From Chondrus crispus (taxonomy: Eukaryota; Rhodophyta; Florideophyceae; Gigartinales; Gigartinaceae), in the NCBI RefSeq assembly GCF_000350225.1, contig NW_005178551.1, positions 301,451 to 365,450 on the forward strand: a stretch of DNA of 64,000 bases, in the 5' to 3' direction. Below, in pieces: positions 43,301-51,381 of the stretch. A model generated the notes under the pieces. The model had not been told where the DNA came from, did not search any database, and saw only the letters and a list, made by a program, of their open reading frames with translations. Numbering within the stretch: the stretch's first letter is position 1; each line of letters begins with the position of its first letter. The position numbers and the translations under genes were made by a program.

Positions 43301-45834
43301 TTGTCTGATGTGCAAATGCCCAAAACACCCATATTCACCACAATGGCGGGTTGGTTCTCTTCTGAGCTAGGGAAAACAAATCTGGGGGCGAGTATCACTG
43401 CGTTAATTTCCAGTGGGACTCTGTTTGCTAGAAGAGCTGTTTCGATTTCCATCCGCAATTCAGCAATCCTCTGACCTGCTGCAGCTCCTAGGAACGCCAT
43501 GATTGGATCTTGAGCCATGCCCTTAGGTTGCCAGAACTTCAGTCCCCACACAAAAGAACCTTGTGGTCCGTCGACAATAGCTTCCAGAGTTGCAACAGAA
43601 ACATCCAGCTTACTTTCCGACACGTTCTTTACATCGGATGCAGTCGTCATGGTTTGCGAATAGCGGAAAGCAGCCACATACTTCTGTGTCCCCTGTGACT
43701 GGCGCGAAGTGCCCAAAAACTCCCTTTCAGTTACCCTAAAACTTGGTGGCGTAGATTCCCTGATCCCGCTGTTTCCCCGAGATCGGCTTCCCGTGCCTTT
43801 TCGCTCCGCGGCGATGTCAGTGGAAGTTTGAGGATCATTCTGTTCCTCAAAGGCTCCAAAGTAGTGGTCGCCCGGAAGGTGACCCGTCTCATCGTCAGGG
43901 AACTCGTCACCTTCAGTGATCAGATCTTTAGCGGGATTTGACCCGTTCCTTATTGACTCAATCGCTTCCAAGACGTCATGTGGGTACGAGGATTCAAATC
44001 CTTTCAACAGTTCTTCGTATTCCATGTCGGACATTGGAGCTTGTTTGCTGTACACCATCCTCCTTCCGTCTCGCATGTCCCACGCATCGATGCTACCTAA
44101 CACGGCTTCCATCGTAAGACTGCCTGATCCAGTGTAAAGAATACCGACCCTCAGATCATGCAAATTCATAGAAACTCGAGGGATAGACCGATTTGGAAAT
44201 CCCTTTTGGAACAGCCGCACGCTAGCCCCCCGCAACAAAAATGCAACTCTCAATGCAAGCGACGGAACGATCTGGGATTGCGACTCGCGAGCAGTATCCG
44301 AAGATGAGAAATCCAAGGTTTCCGCGAGACCGCTGGACTTTGCAATTCTGTCACCGCTGGCGGTCAGCAAGTCTGGAGGCGATTTTTCTTCCTTGTATCC
44401 TAACATGGACCAGAACGAGCTCATTGTCGTTCCTTCCTTATCGACCTCTTGTGCTGTTGAGGTTTCCAACGGAGCCGGCAGCCAAGTTTCCCCTTCGGCC
44501 TCGATTTGCAGATCAACATAGTCTCTCAATGCCGTGACCTGCCCGAATGACATCGAGTCTTCGAGTCTTTCTAGGTTCCCAGAGATGTCTTGCGGCTCTT
44601 CTATGCCCATTCTCCTCGACTTTAAGATAGTCTTGCGGTATCCCGCGTATAACAAACGTATGCCTCTAGCTTTGCTAATACCGTCTTCAGTAAAACGTAG
44701 GGCTTGTTCTCGTCGGTTGCTGAAGCCCGGCAGCATCTGATCAATTGCCCATGCCCACCGTTCCGCAGGTGTTTTCGGTCGGAAGCCACGCGTAGCAAGT
44801 CGGGCAAAGTAGACTGAAGTTTGCAAGAGGCTAGCGTACTGAACATCATCTAAGTCGACGCTAATATTCGGAAAACGAATGTCAAGGTCGGCAGCTGGCT
44901 CCGGCTCAGTCGCATCCTGCGAAACGGCCGGCGATGACGCTCCACGAGACAAGCGCAATCGCATAAAACCGTCAACAGGTTGTAAAAGGCTCTTAACACC
45001 GTGTGCTGCATGCTGACCGTTGGCGTTTGAGCTGCTATCGGCTGACATAAACTGCTTTAGCATTTCTGGGGTATCAAAATGACACTGCTGATCGCCAGGA
45101 TTCTTCGTTCCCCTTGACAGCCCTGGGGAGTCGCGTGGAGTAATGGGTGCCCAATCTATGTGAAAGCCTTTGACTTCAACCAGCTTTCTGGCCAGACTTT
45201 GAGGTGCATCTGAACTGCGTTCAACAAAGGCCTCTTCCCACAGCTCATTAGCAGAAACAGCTTTCAGCGATTTGCACACCATGGAGACAATGTACGGTCT
45301 CGCAGGATCCGAGAACGGGTCTTCAAAACGAAGCGATATACCAGAGAGTTGCACCTGGATGTTATCAACAATTTTAGCGCGCAACTCCTCGCTGACGAGC
45401 CAGTTTCCCCAGCCTTGCGATGCGGCTTCGTTTGCCACGCCCCAAGAAGCCTCCCTTACGGCATCGTCGGTGGCCAACTTTGCTCTTTTGATCCTCCTCT
45501 CACGCATCTTAAGCTCAGAATCATCCGAACCATCCCCGCAAACGGGACGGGCCATAATGGTAATATCTGACATGTGAATTTGAACTGGAGTGGAGCCGAT
45601 AGCCTTCCAGGGGACTTGCAGGCGCAATAAGCCGATGAATCCGGCTTCAACAGTAACCGGAAGATCCATGCCCAGTGTCTCGAAAAGCACGGCAAGGGCC
45701 TCCGGTCGCAAGGCGACGCCTCGCAACTCAACCAATCCCGACCATGCCCCGAAGCGGACGCTGTCGCGGTCAATACCTTCAAGGTATTGACCTAAGACGC
45801 GGGTTAGGACGTCTGCCAAAACGGACTCCAACAT
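34399..45834 (-). CDS. VPS13: VPS13-family bridge-like lipid transfer protein with terminal UBA-like domain
   Basis: The 3811-residue product is a VPS13 protein, a long hydrophobic-groove bridge that carries phospholipids between membranes at contact sites. The start is the ATG at 45834 (MLESVLADVLTRVLGQYLEG), which matches the family chorein N-terminus; the frame extends 16 codons upstream without need. The middle is the extended groove region. Residues about 2300-2860 form the adaptor-binding (SHR-BD/VAB) region, ending in PYRIVNLCRDRAVAFSQIE and YSWDNP. Residues about 3260-3410 are the Gly-rich VPS13_C/ATG2-like helices (GTGGFFKGIGKAFIGGVAKP). Residues about 3535-3640 look like the PH-like domain. 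The last 38 residues (SLKQLIDIGFSFEDSVSALA and onward) resemble a UBA ubiquitin-binding domain, an unusual position. The whole 11.4 kb is one uninterrupted frame. Confidence 0.95.
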   Translation of the reverse strand: MLESVLADVLTRVLGQYLEGIDRDSVRFGAWSGLVELRGVALRPEALAVLFETLGMDLPVTVEAGFIGLLRLQVPWKAIGSTPVQIHMSDITIMARPVCGDGSDDSELKMRERRIKRAKLATDDAVREASWGVANEAASQGWGNWLVSEELRAKIVDNIQVQLSGISLRFEDPFSDPARPYIVSMVCKSLKAVSANELWEEAFVERSSDAPQSLARKLVEVKGFHIDWAPITPRDSPGLSRGTKNPGDQQCHFDTPEMLKQFMSADSSSNANGQHAAHGVKSLLQPVDGFMRLRLSRGASSPAVSQDATEPEPAADLDIRFPNISVDLDDVQYASLLQTSVYFARLATRGFRPKTPAERWAWAIDQMLPGFSNRREQALRFTEDGISKARGIRLLYAGYRKTILKSRRMGIEEPQDISGNLERLEDSMSFGQVTALRDYVDLQIEAEGETWLPAPLETSTAQEVDKEGTTMSSFWSMLGYKEEKSPPDLLTASGDRIAKSSGLAETLDFSSSDTARESQSQIVPSLALRVAFLLRGASVRLFQKGFPNRSIPRVSMNLHDLRVGILYTGSGSLTMEAVLGSIDAWDMRDGRRMVYSKQAPMSDMEYEELLKGFESSYPHDVLEAIESIRNGSNPAKDLITEGDEFPDDETGHLPGDHYFGAFEEQNDPQTSTDIAAERKGTGSRSRGNSGIRESTPPSFRVTEREFLGTSRQSQGTQKYVAAFRYSQTMTTASDVKNVSESKLDVSVATLEAIVDGPQGSFVWGLKFWQPKGMAQDPIMAFLGAAAGQRIAELRMEIETALLANRVPLEINAVILAPRFVFPSSEENQPAIVVNMGVLGICTSDNAPEHQSDSEKRGCNIRYSNYVLTLDDLGMYFVPNLMTAVSQEIRTGTRDHSVPIIEIGFKDAHYIDTTHVERIIRPFSLRFLLQTLRDASVVQVAHSPSGTNENGGSQIAKVRVRGNVPGLSLIVTQDSVQHFIVEGQRWVSEMKTSSDLLGSTSKHPSGDNGWQPLVGGNDDALTGSIVATTQTRDEHREGVQDLEPTQPTMMASYDVKSLIQRVSVEVRDSTDVRLVTAVASVMRASIVKTGRTKLQADFSLRNWIVTDGSRGSTAAFRRLVYAGALAAPKAVSSPRTTMSAKNEHHSYTDRKHFATIRYEVDLIASEHKVHLRFLCLNMVCVRETYVRLASFFHKVSKRAKQSIRDMKSSLRPNDHAGMHPTSSGPLDYAGEAQPEIGNALSKSKVTVTSEFDGFSLQLVASGGALALVEMKDSKIHFSRNDEGHMKVFGGFRYISVRDWTAPIADHTNVITYEKIPQSNVDVLTPSDPNAPPAGKKEDKWTLLIPKSRKEPCRFHACFGGIRICFLYRFSVVLKQYFSVFLEGVKPAVDVVLEQVGDLGIGQEGPSRQSHDPATSRKIVTDVELNDLAIRVPRHSGCASEAMLVNLSAIHVSNLENITKDSEWHASFRGVNFAVNYLLSPSDGSSGRSKFTSPFLQDLSAKMVLRRKPPENKVPQLYAANLSSFIDIEVKSHVEVALSEAQYTVLYFILTENLVETISGNEMSTDIEVSSHSLSQEETGALGSAEYRGGFNENPSKHLEELSIPPLEAQAQELIVLDVNMEIPSLSVEISRGWDVEHEPCKVIGMYSGGVKVDLTYRKPSHLLFELSAELHSAIDLRQERARPSPFAVPLVFGGDSSSSNEQRENVTVTYEKHAGQRPSIVMFFRSLQTLVVPELLRDLAFLAIPGWPYLRTSSFAPEIAYLGRTLTVVLGSSQVLLSSEEHEGDDRGIVLTGDFQLKVDWMRGSGAKRISVQSTQLEMSVVSELPEVEKNLKCKNLPSYHAQRFSRSQTPLLYPTDSLIEYIGPKVDESGCRVDICVDSILCLVNAADIPLLRAVSSRPNRMKPSYLVRRDWKQASVIPSRDGLLSEPSPKEQRNREARKNLAVAVNIPAARFLITDESDGRFVPIMETRFKSFSISAHMGNMLQTEGEVAMDLFNTKKGWWEPALESWFLAASMSYGKSGTRAIVIKSEKRLNLNVTPTSVTAAMAVARSLKSATKLRKDSSASSSTKKIQSSEAPQYSQHSKEGISPRRPSVAAFLVRNELGLPIAMSITRTSRGTTIAHNSEVEVGVQTEELLHASENGPQKSRSDALRCYVFIARFAVQELSASEVGKQYITLVPQSKREGDQGEQIRILWEVEMINGVPVGTIRSLYRIMNNTKNTLVLRVVEEGDGSDKESDCRQYILQAGQYYSQPMFESDKTMLVRPLTSGRVEETLSQQENAIAAQELFTWSSALPGISWLANNANEFERNEDNRRRSTAATPRVARIKRPTVCCRSAQTGISDFYISVAARCPVQARKNSSKYASWVDVSLHAPIILENSLPSCLSYRITQRYIPPTDQSQALLESDGPVLAAGIISPLEDAHLHFAGEKLSSTFLSLAYENSTDPSHASSSSGDNLGLASRASFRFGPEVSFENIRSKKAAVVLPSAERTVDSKGQPRRDFRAAIRLSKKDGRRYQIFAGFWIRNRSDTAVHVCSRNSFYGAGSQQFYLRHRPPVEQPDAFVCLEGPYLSIRLPPEPQSETLSRPELVDHSDWWTTPSTLEDITKPLRVNIRGRSLELEVRPAVGLEACTSVITIRNSAWLCNNTAEVLQWCQSAAVDSHGNCRTRFLNTLQPSKFQGIHWSGKPSREAVRLRLANNDGHSDWIWSPSIPLHIGHSRELPAKMYRPKTHEQYIARVASKPISGTSTAIVVYPEDRQNPPYRIVNLCRDRAVAFSQIESQERPWLVRAGKTSRYSWDNPLASSRDRFLSIRILEKEELNFGTGSSRSESSSSRGSGHLHEERVLNIDVVGERVMELKGSYVPSVIVHVSVDCATKIVTFSEEDSTGQVLMPTSKAGVASVIAEANPDPVLVVGWDDIGQQSDSVIGQPNDGDGGDIVSDAFDYPASGAKYEVAASSKGSRVDTDAALFLDSIGISVITCKPAELMYICFKGVMVNYEAYNELECLALRIQNCQVDNQLLRTPYPVLLWVPTSFDTTDRDGNGASSAKGRDAVSFELQRKMTDDDILMINSFQGAVHPFNICFEDELISEMLAFLADTSIMGASTSLEPLVGSDTEKRDFEHGLYGSRNARIDSGGPSEGSAFRQSSIPSSKRIYVRDFKLLRTALRLTSSGSGTAVAKAAGINASARALVALVLNVENCEFLFPTLHVQHVFDSLHHFALLVRKSYETHLSNQRMNLLASNALVGNPAALFDAVGTGARELFNEPGKAKDSAEFIAKVGRGSKSLFSQTVGGLVDSVSSLPRAVSSGLERAVGDSEYLAERGRIRGSQLSGGQGGSSVKNPAQGLATGAVSFAHGISSGVTGFIREPMQGAKQGGTGGFFKGIGKAFIGGVAKPVAGAIDLVAEPAAGLSRQMKSVDSTSAKTDANAVPERPPRAFRGENQSVDPFDLRYAVGVCLFSAVQLASGVPYSSPLLDWVELSDSEGRRSPDGELWVWNILRRYARSMPGTKRQIRARQQTPSGDRRSRALQTRPEKTRIALITKTEVVVVTIDCRIVTSIPLWDDCSYNIDGQGKEVIVRITLKTGCSSDPVSGTSAFSVGSLISAPWDAPAVGKRRKPEAGEQLVDRVDCGSAEARDDLCTYMRHLTKENGERSGRKLEGRRPRDRMESSSFGVELASMPQFQSQDPNWQELQQTGKDDKDMKSAGFMPIFQPSTNSRGEKMDTVMGTIEEKVSTTISQAPDRAGESRLNDLHISSVREESGSSLRTPKSDTFSQDEVSLKQLIDIGFSFEDSVSALAEAGGDLVKAVDILTQ

Positions 45835-46396
45835 GGCGGGAAGAAGGCACAAAGTATTGGGGTTGAGCCAGCTGGGTTGCACAAGCTAGTGCAGCTGTTT
45901 AGCAAGTGTTCGTCGCGGTTGATTTGCTCACTCAATCGGAGGGTAGCACGCTGGACGCATGGTAGCAGGAGAGGATGAGACGAGGATGGAAGCGGGGTGT
46001 TTGAGAGTGGGGAAATACGTTTGACAAGTGGAATGCAAGTTGAGCTGAGCTGAGATATGGAAATCAAGTTGGGAGGTTGAACGTCGATGCCCGACGAAAA
46101 GGACGAGTCGAACCAGAAGCAGGAGTCGTAGAAGCACACGAGTGTCGCCAGATAGCAGCGAAAGGGGTGTTTCGTGACAAAAAGGTTTTGTGTATTTACG
46201 AAGGGGTGGCAATCGACTCTGGCCTGGGCCTCGCGACACGGTATGATTAGCGGGGCAGCGCTGGAATGCCTCTCTTGCTTGATGTTGATGCGCATCTCCA
46301 CGGAAGAAGTTCAGTTTGACATCCCTCGCTTACAGCACATGGCTTACACATATCTCGATCGGGGAGAGTTTCTGCTTCGTCGTGACTTGTGCCCTA
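45835..46396. other. VPS13 upstream region
   Basis: No gene is seen. This interval should hold the VPS13 promoter; I recognise no clear core motif in it. Confidence 0.5.
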
Positions 46397-47972
46397 CAGT
46401 GCTGGCCAAAATGATAGGGACACAGGCCATTCGCACTGTGGCAGCCCCCTTTTGCTCCAATGATAAATGAGAAGAGGCTCTGCACACGTATTGGGAGAGC
46501 TAAACGTGATAGAAAAAACGGTTTTATAGAACAAAAAACAGCCTCGGAACTATAAGGCAAAACGTGTTTACGGCATGGCCATAATGATAGGGACAAGACC
46601 TCTACCCTATTATCTGGACCCCATGTATGCGCAATACTCACCTCAGTACTTCGTAGCACCTCCCTTGGCAAGATAACAGTCCCTGCAGCGTCGTTCCATG
46701 GACCCCAAAAGGAATTTCAGTGTGTCCGTTGTGATGTTATCCCAGGCTTCCCAAACGGCCTCTTTAAGCTCTTCGACGTTGTCAAATTGACGACAACCAA
46801 CGTATACAGCACGTGCCAACAGACCCCAGAGATTCTCTATAGGATTTAAGTCCGGGTACTTTGCCGGCCAGTCCATAACCGGCACCTCTTCCTCCTCAAA
46901 AAAACTGCCTGACCCGATGTACCCTGTGAATAGAAGCTCCGTCATGCATTTATATCCATCCTGCGTCCAGCTCCTGATCAATAAACGGTAGCAAATAACT
47001 TTCTAATGTTTGTATGTAGTTCTCTGCGTTCTGATTTCCTTCGAGTAACACCAATTCGCATTTCTTCGTCCCACAAAAAGCCCCCCAAAACATGACCGAA
47101 TTCCCACCTCCTTGCCTTCTCGAGAATATGCGCTTGTCCTTCCTCAGGTCGTGCCAATAGAAGTCGAAGCCATCTGGTCCGTCGAGATTGAACTTTTTCT
47201 CGTCGGACCAGATGACTTTATACCAATCTGCAGGACACCATGTCAGCTTCTCGCTCGCAAATTTTTCACGAGCAACAAGATGACGGGGCAGCATCATTGG
47301 AGCCGACATCATCTTCTTGAATTGGAAGTTCGGGTCGTTGTGCAGCGTGCAGCGGATTGACCGTGAGGCAACAGAGAGTCCCAGCTCCTGACGAAGCGTG
47401 TTAGAGCCTTTTGTTTCATTTGAAGCAGCCCGAAGTAACCTTCTCTTGTCGGTGGGGGATAGCTTTTGCGGTCTTCCTGGTGATTTTTTCTCCCATATTC
47501 CAACGGCGCGCGCAGCAAGTTAGAAACTACGTTCTTGGAGCGCTGCACATGAGCAGCGATGTCTCGAATGGTTCTACCGCCTTGAGAAAGACCAGCAATA
47601 AGCCCCTTTTCGAGCTCGTTCAGGACTTTGCCTCTTCCCATTTCTCCGAGCTACCAACCGACTGTTTTCTGCACAACCGGTTGCAGACCCCTCGAGTGTA
47701 GCCTTAGCATGGCCTTTACGCCTTTCGGCGGAACGCAGTTTGCGTTTTGCGCCAAAACGCGAGTTAGTTCCTGTTGTCCCTATCATTATGGCCATGCCGT
47801 AAACACGTTTTTGCCTTATAGCTCCAAGGCTTTTTTATTCTATAAAACCGTCTTTTCCATCACGTTTAGCTCGCCCAATACGTGTACAGAGCCTCTTCTC
47901 TTTTATCATTGGAGCAAAAAGGGGCTGCCACAGTGCGAATAGCCTGTGTCCCTATCATTTTGGCCAGCACTG
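46397..47972 (-). mobile_element. Tc1/mariner DNA transposon with long inverted ends
   Basis: The element is 1576 bp and flanked by TA on both sides (46395-46396 and 47973-47974). It has inverted ends of about 199 and 198 bp (46397-46595 and 47775-47972). Each end carries AATGATAGGGACA or a close variant at both its outer and inner limit, the IR/DR arrangement of some Tc1 elements. A minus-strand transposase lies between them and is frameshifted, so the copy is probably inactive, though the ends remain similar. Confidence 0.9.
46643..47641 (-). pseudogene. Tc1-type transposase, frameshifted
   Basis: The N-terminal part (from ATG-like MGRGKVLNELEKGL at 47641) is a helix-turn-helix DNA-binding segment (GRTIRDIAAHVQRSKNVVSN). 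The catalytic triad is present in pieces: Asp in VIWSDEKKFNLDG, Asp in HDGASIH near 46955, and Glu in YPDLNPIENLWG. The last spacing matches the Tc1 D34E class. Reading the whole requires changes of frame near 47310 and 46960 and passes a stop, so about three lesions are visible. The C-terminus ends at 46643. Confidence 0.8.
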
Positions 47973-48353
47973 TATCAGCAAATGCGGTTTCACAGTGATG
48001 ATACTTTTGCGCAGGCGAGGCTTTGCGGAATGACTCCCACGGGATCCTGGACCGCAAGAAGGCAAAGCTGCTTTCTCATCAAAAGATCTCTTCTTTTTGC
48101 TTGTCTCCTTTTGCCTGTCAAATTGGCTGAAGCATACTGCCATGAGAAAGTTCAGTAGAGGGCATCAGTACCATGAAGCATTTGCAACAAAGAGGTCAAC
48201 TGGAGGCTCGTGTGAAGGCTTAAGGCGGGTCTCTCTCACTGACGTACAGATGTACAGTAGGCACCCCTCAATAGTTCGCCCCCCTGCCAGGATCCAAGAA
48301 TGCAAACTATTGACAGAACAAACTATTAAGATCGCATTGCTGGCATAGGTCCT
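47973..48353. other. Non-coding interval with pogo-like end
   Basis: No gene is apparent. At 48255, after a TA, the sequence CAGTAGGCACCCCTCAATAG resembles a pogo/Tigger terminus and may be the left end of the relic that follows. Confidence 0.4.
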
Positions 48354-48726
48354 TTACTCAAAATGCTCGGAAATCAGCGTCTGCCGTGTTCTCTTTCTCA
48401 TCTGCTCTCGGTAGGCCTCGAAAAAGGCTCGCTTTGCCCGACAAAGCCCCTCGCCGGCCCCAACGACACCTGCCCTTTCCGCTAAAGCCTCCACCCCCTC
48501 AAATAACTGCGCAACATCGGACAGTGGCGGTAGTTTCTCAGTAACAATTGAGAATTCGTACAGAATTCTTACGGATCTTTTGAATTGTTCGCGGATTGCA
48601 ACTGAAACGAGTTGCTGCATCTATCACGGTGAACCTATTACAGAGCTGGTGAATAATATCTGCTGTTTCGGAGAGAGTCAGTATTTTGCGCATGCTTTTG
48701 ACAGTGGGTGCGGAGTTCGACGTCAT
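48354..48726 (-). pseudogene. Pogo/Tigger transposase relic lacking the catalytic core
   Basis: The ATG at 48726 opens a frame with a CENP-B/pipsqueak-type helix-turn-helix (RKILTLSETADIIHQLCNRF, then CNPRTIQKIRK) and a stop near 48540. The sequence directly continues, in another frame, as a tail (LFEGVEALAERAG, then RKRTRQTLISEHFE) like the C-terminus of pogo/Tigger transposases. The second DNA-binding motif and the whole DDE domain expected between them are missing, so it is an internally deleted, non-autonomous derivative. Family assignment rests on these two short regions. Confidence 0.55.
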
Positions 48727-49377
48727 TGCGCGCAATGTGGACGGCTGCGGGGCGGCATGAAGAAGAGATTATACTCGTGCTCTTGGAGCATGAACTGTGG
48801 GAGAACGAGAACGATGAGGTTAGTAGTAGCCGCGCTCTTCGCGCGCAGCGGCGGGGGAAAGGAGTCGCGAGAGTGAGGAGGACGGGGATACTTCGGACGG
48901 AGAGTCTCGCGACTTTTCGCAGCCGCTGTAAGAGGGTAGCAAGTTACCCCCGAGGGTCGGTCGGGATACCGCCCTCGGACTTTTATCTCGCCGGATTTCC
49001 CGCCGCCGCGTCGCGCGTATAATTTCCCTTGTTTCCCAGATTTAGGGCTAAACAAATAAACTTCAATTTCTATATTCCCACACACCCCCTTTTGGCCCTA
49101 AAATTGGGGCGCGCGGCGCCGGCTGATCTGCCGTCGGCGCCAGCCCTATATGATCTGACGCAGCGCCATCGCCGCTCGACTTCCGATCCATTGTCCTGGC
49201 AAGGCAGCCTTCCGGATTTGCCTAGGGTAAGAGCGCTCGCTTGTTGAGTTATTCCCCTTCTCTCGCCGCGCCCTTTCGGACCCCAAAATCAAGCGCGGAC
49301 CAACAGCTTCCGGTACTCACCGCCTATGCGCCACCGCGAATCCTCGCCATACAAAAGCTCATTTCCGCGTCCGCGTC
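48727..49377. other. Non-coding interval
   Basis: No supported gene is seen. The stretch is GC-rich with several short frames lacking domains. Confidence 0.4.
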
Positions 49378-49510
49378 CGCTCGATCTCGCGCACCGCATC
49401 ACTGCTCCGCCGCTCGACGTTGCGCACCGCTTCACCGCTCCGCCGGTTGACCTCGCACATCGCACCACCGCTCTGCCGGTTGACCTCGCGCATCGCATCA
49501 CCGCTCCGCT
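49378..49510. repeat. 33-bp minisatellite, four copies
   Basis: Four imperfect units end in CACCGCTCCGCCG or close variants; most begin with GTTGACCTCGC or CTCGATCTCGC. It precedes the unrecognised gene at 49564. Confidence 0.8.
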
Positions 49511-49563
49511 TCTTCGCCATCACTCCCGCGCGTGGTTGCTTCCCCACCTTCAAGCTTCCACCA

Positions 49564-50211
49564 ATGACGGGTCACTTCCTCTGCGAGTCAGCGTGCGACC
49601 TCCTCGAACTTACAGAGTGCCGGCAGGCCAGGGATCGGTGTTCGTGCGTTGCCCGCTGGATGGTGGGCCTGTGGCTCACGGAAGGGAAAGGTAAGGGTGC
49701 GGTCGAGTCGACGGCGTGGCTAGGAGGGAAATGGAAATCAAGCGAGGTTCTGTTGGTCGTTCGAGGGATTGAGCAGACCTTCACCCGGGAGAGGGTCTTT
49801 CAAAATCTCAGCCTAGGCCAGGAAGCGTCGAGGGTGCTTCTTTCTTGGTTGGCGGAGAGAAAGGGCAGGAAGATGGAGGTTGCAGTGATGGAGAGGTCGC
49901 GTTTGTTGAACGAAGTTGGATTGTTGGACTTGGAGCAACGGCGTTGGGAGGTGCGACGCGTCGTGTTCGCCTCCGCCAATACCTACGACTTCCGCCCTGG
50001 ACGTTACTACGCTTCAAAAAGGAGCGTAAGCGGGTGGAAGACATTTTGGAAAGTGGACTTCCATAGTCTAGAGGCGAGCGTCGTGCCGATGTTAGATGAG
50101 GCAGCCAGTCCAATCACCAGCGAACTTGAGGTGGTGAAGCGGGACGGGCAGTCTAACGCGGAAGTCGAGCTGGTCTTTGGACTCCGGAAGAGAGTCGAGG
50201 CTATGGAGTGA
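49564..50211 (+). CDS. Unrecognised protein, 215 residues
   Basis: I do not recognise this product. The start is taken at the ATG at 49564 (MTGHFLCESACDLLELTE). The protein is soluble-looking and Trp-, Arg- and Val-rich, with blocks such as WMVGLWLTEGKGKG and RPGRYYASKRSVSGW. No signal peptide, membrane segment or catalytic motif is evident. The same frame reopens downstream (50371-50610) after stops, and another frame carries a Lys/Arg-rich tail to 50897. The gene may therefore be spliced or broken. It lies against the end of the copia-like element on the opposite strand, so it could be host or element-derived. Confidence 0.35.
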   Translation: MTGHFLCESACDLLELTECRQARDRCSCVARWMVGLWLTEGKGKGAVESTAWLGGKWKSSEVLLVVRGIEQTFTRERVFQNLSLGQEASRVLLSWLAERKGRKMEVAVMERSRLLNEVGLLDLEQRRWEVRRVVFASANTYDFRPGRYYASKRSVSGWKTFWKVDFHSLEASVVPMLDEAASPITSELEVVKRDGQSNAEVELVFGLRKRVEAME

Positions 50212-50897
50212 TTGGATCGGTACTGCACCAGCCACCCTGACGACTTTGTTTCCATCGGAGGCCCTGGTCACCGCGAGGTGACGGAGCGGACGCAGACATA
50301 TCGTACACGCGAGTCCGTGTTCTGACGAGCAACACACGGCGAGTGCGCGCGTGCGTCCTTCGCCAAATCGTTGCGCTGTGTTGTCCGCGAGGGTTCAGTG
50401 CTTGAGATGCTCCGCAAGGGACCCATAAGAGGTCGGAGCTTAGCCGAACTACAATTGTGGAATGAGAAGAACCTTGGAAGATACCGCCTCAAGAAATGCG
50501 ATGTCTCCATCTTGGAAGGTCACAGTAAGTGGATGAGTGATCGAGTTTCTGGCGTTTTCCTGATAAGTACCGTCGCCTTGGACGCCCTTACGAGCGTTTA
50601 CATCACGTAGTGGATCTCGACGCCCTGAAGGGGCACGTCGTAGACCCTGTAGAGCACTTTGCGCTTGCTAATCGACCCGGTGTCTTGGGTGCGGGTCTTG
50701 GACAAGGAAGTGATTCTTTCGAAGTGGCTGAGGTGAGGGAACTGCAGCTGCAGCCGGTCGAGAAAGGGAAGAGAAACCGGAAGAAGTCTGGCAAACAGCG
50801 CAGCACCAGCAGACAAAAGAAGAAGATTTCATCGGAACATAATTTGGGGGCTAGAAGGACAAAGAGGATGAGGGTAGTGGAAGACGACAGCGAGTAA
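50212..50897 (+). other. Possible downstream exons or broken continuation
   Basis: Two plus-strand frames, 50371-50610 (LEMLRKGPIRGRSLAELQLW) and 50610-50897 (VEHFALANRPGVLG, ending in a basic KRNRKKSGKQR stretch), look coding-like in composition but have no own ATG. A GTAAGT at about 50527 could be a splice donor. They may belong to the preceding gene. Confidence 0.3.
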
Positions 50898-50910
50898 AGG
50901 CGTTCGAGCG

Positions 50911-51381
50911 TCACATTGACTTGCTCGATGCTCTTTTGATCTGCCTTGAGCCTTGAACAACCTCGTCCTCTAGAAGACCTTTCTGCATGATTCCGTTAAG
51001 AATCTTGAACATCTCCAAGTTCCTCTTCATTAATGCGTCAGCAGCGTTTTGCGTTCCGCTTACCCATTGCATGACAGATATTTCTCCGTTCTCGAAAGAG
51101 TCTCTCATCCTTGCCACTGTCGGCCTCAACCGGTGGTCTGCACCTTCGTGCAGGGTGGTCACGGTGGAGTACAACCCGTGTGAGTCCAACGTCAGCACGA
51201 AGGGAAGCTTGACCGTGGCCTTGTGGAGAGATTGCAGGCTCTCCGCCATTAGCGAGCCTCTGTCTGATGAAGTTGCGGCGGCGAGTATCTCCGACCCCAT
51301 GGAAGAAAAAGCTACACGCTTCTGCTTGCAACTGATCCAGTCAAGGACACAATAGATCCCTGCACCCCCTGCTGGCAGGTA
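50911..51381 (-). pseudogene. Copia RNase H, C-terminal part
   Basis: The segment includes MGSEILAAATSSDRG and the family hallmark GTQNAADALMKRN near the end, which corresponds to the T-x-N-x-AD-x-LTK motif of copia RNase H. It stops at 50911. Confidence 0.75.

Noticed and set aside
34809-45790. Numerous plus-strand frames of 60-140 codons opposite VPS13
   Set aside because: Short, domainless and fully contained in the VPS13 coding region.
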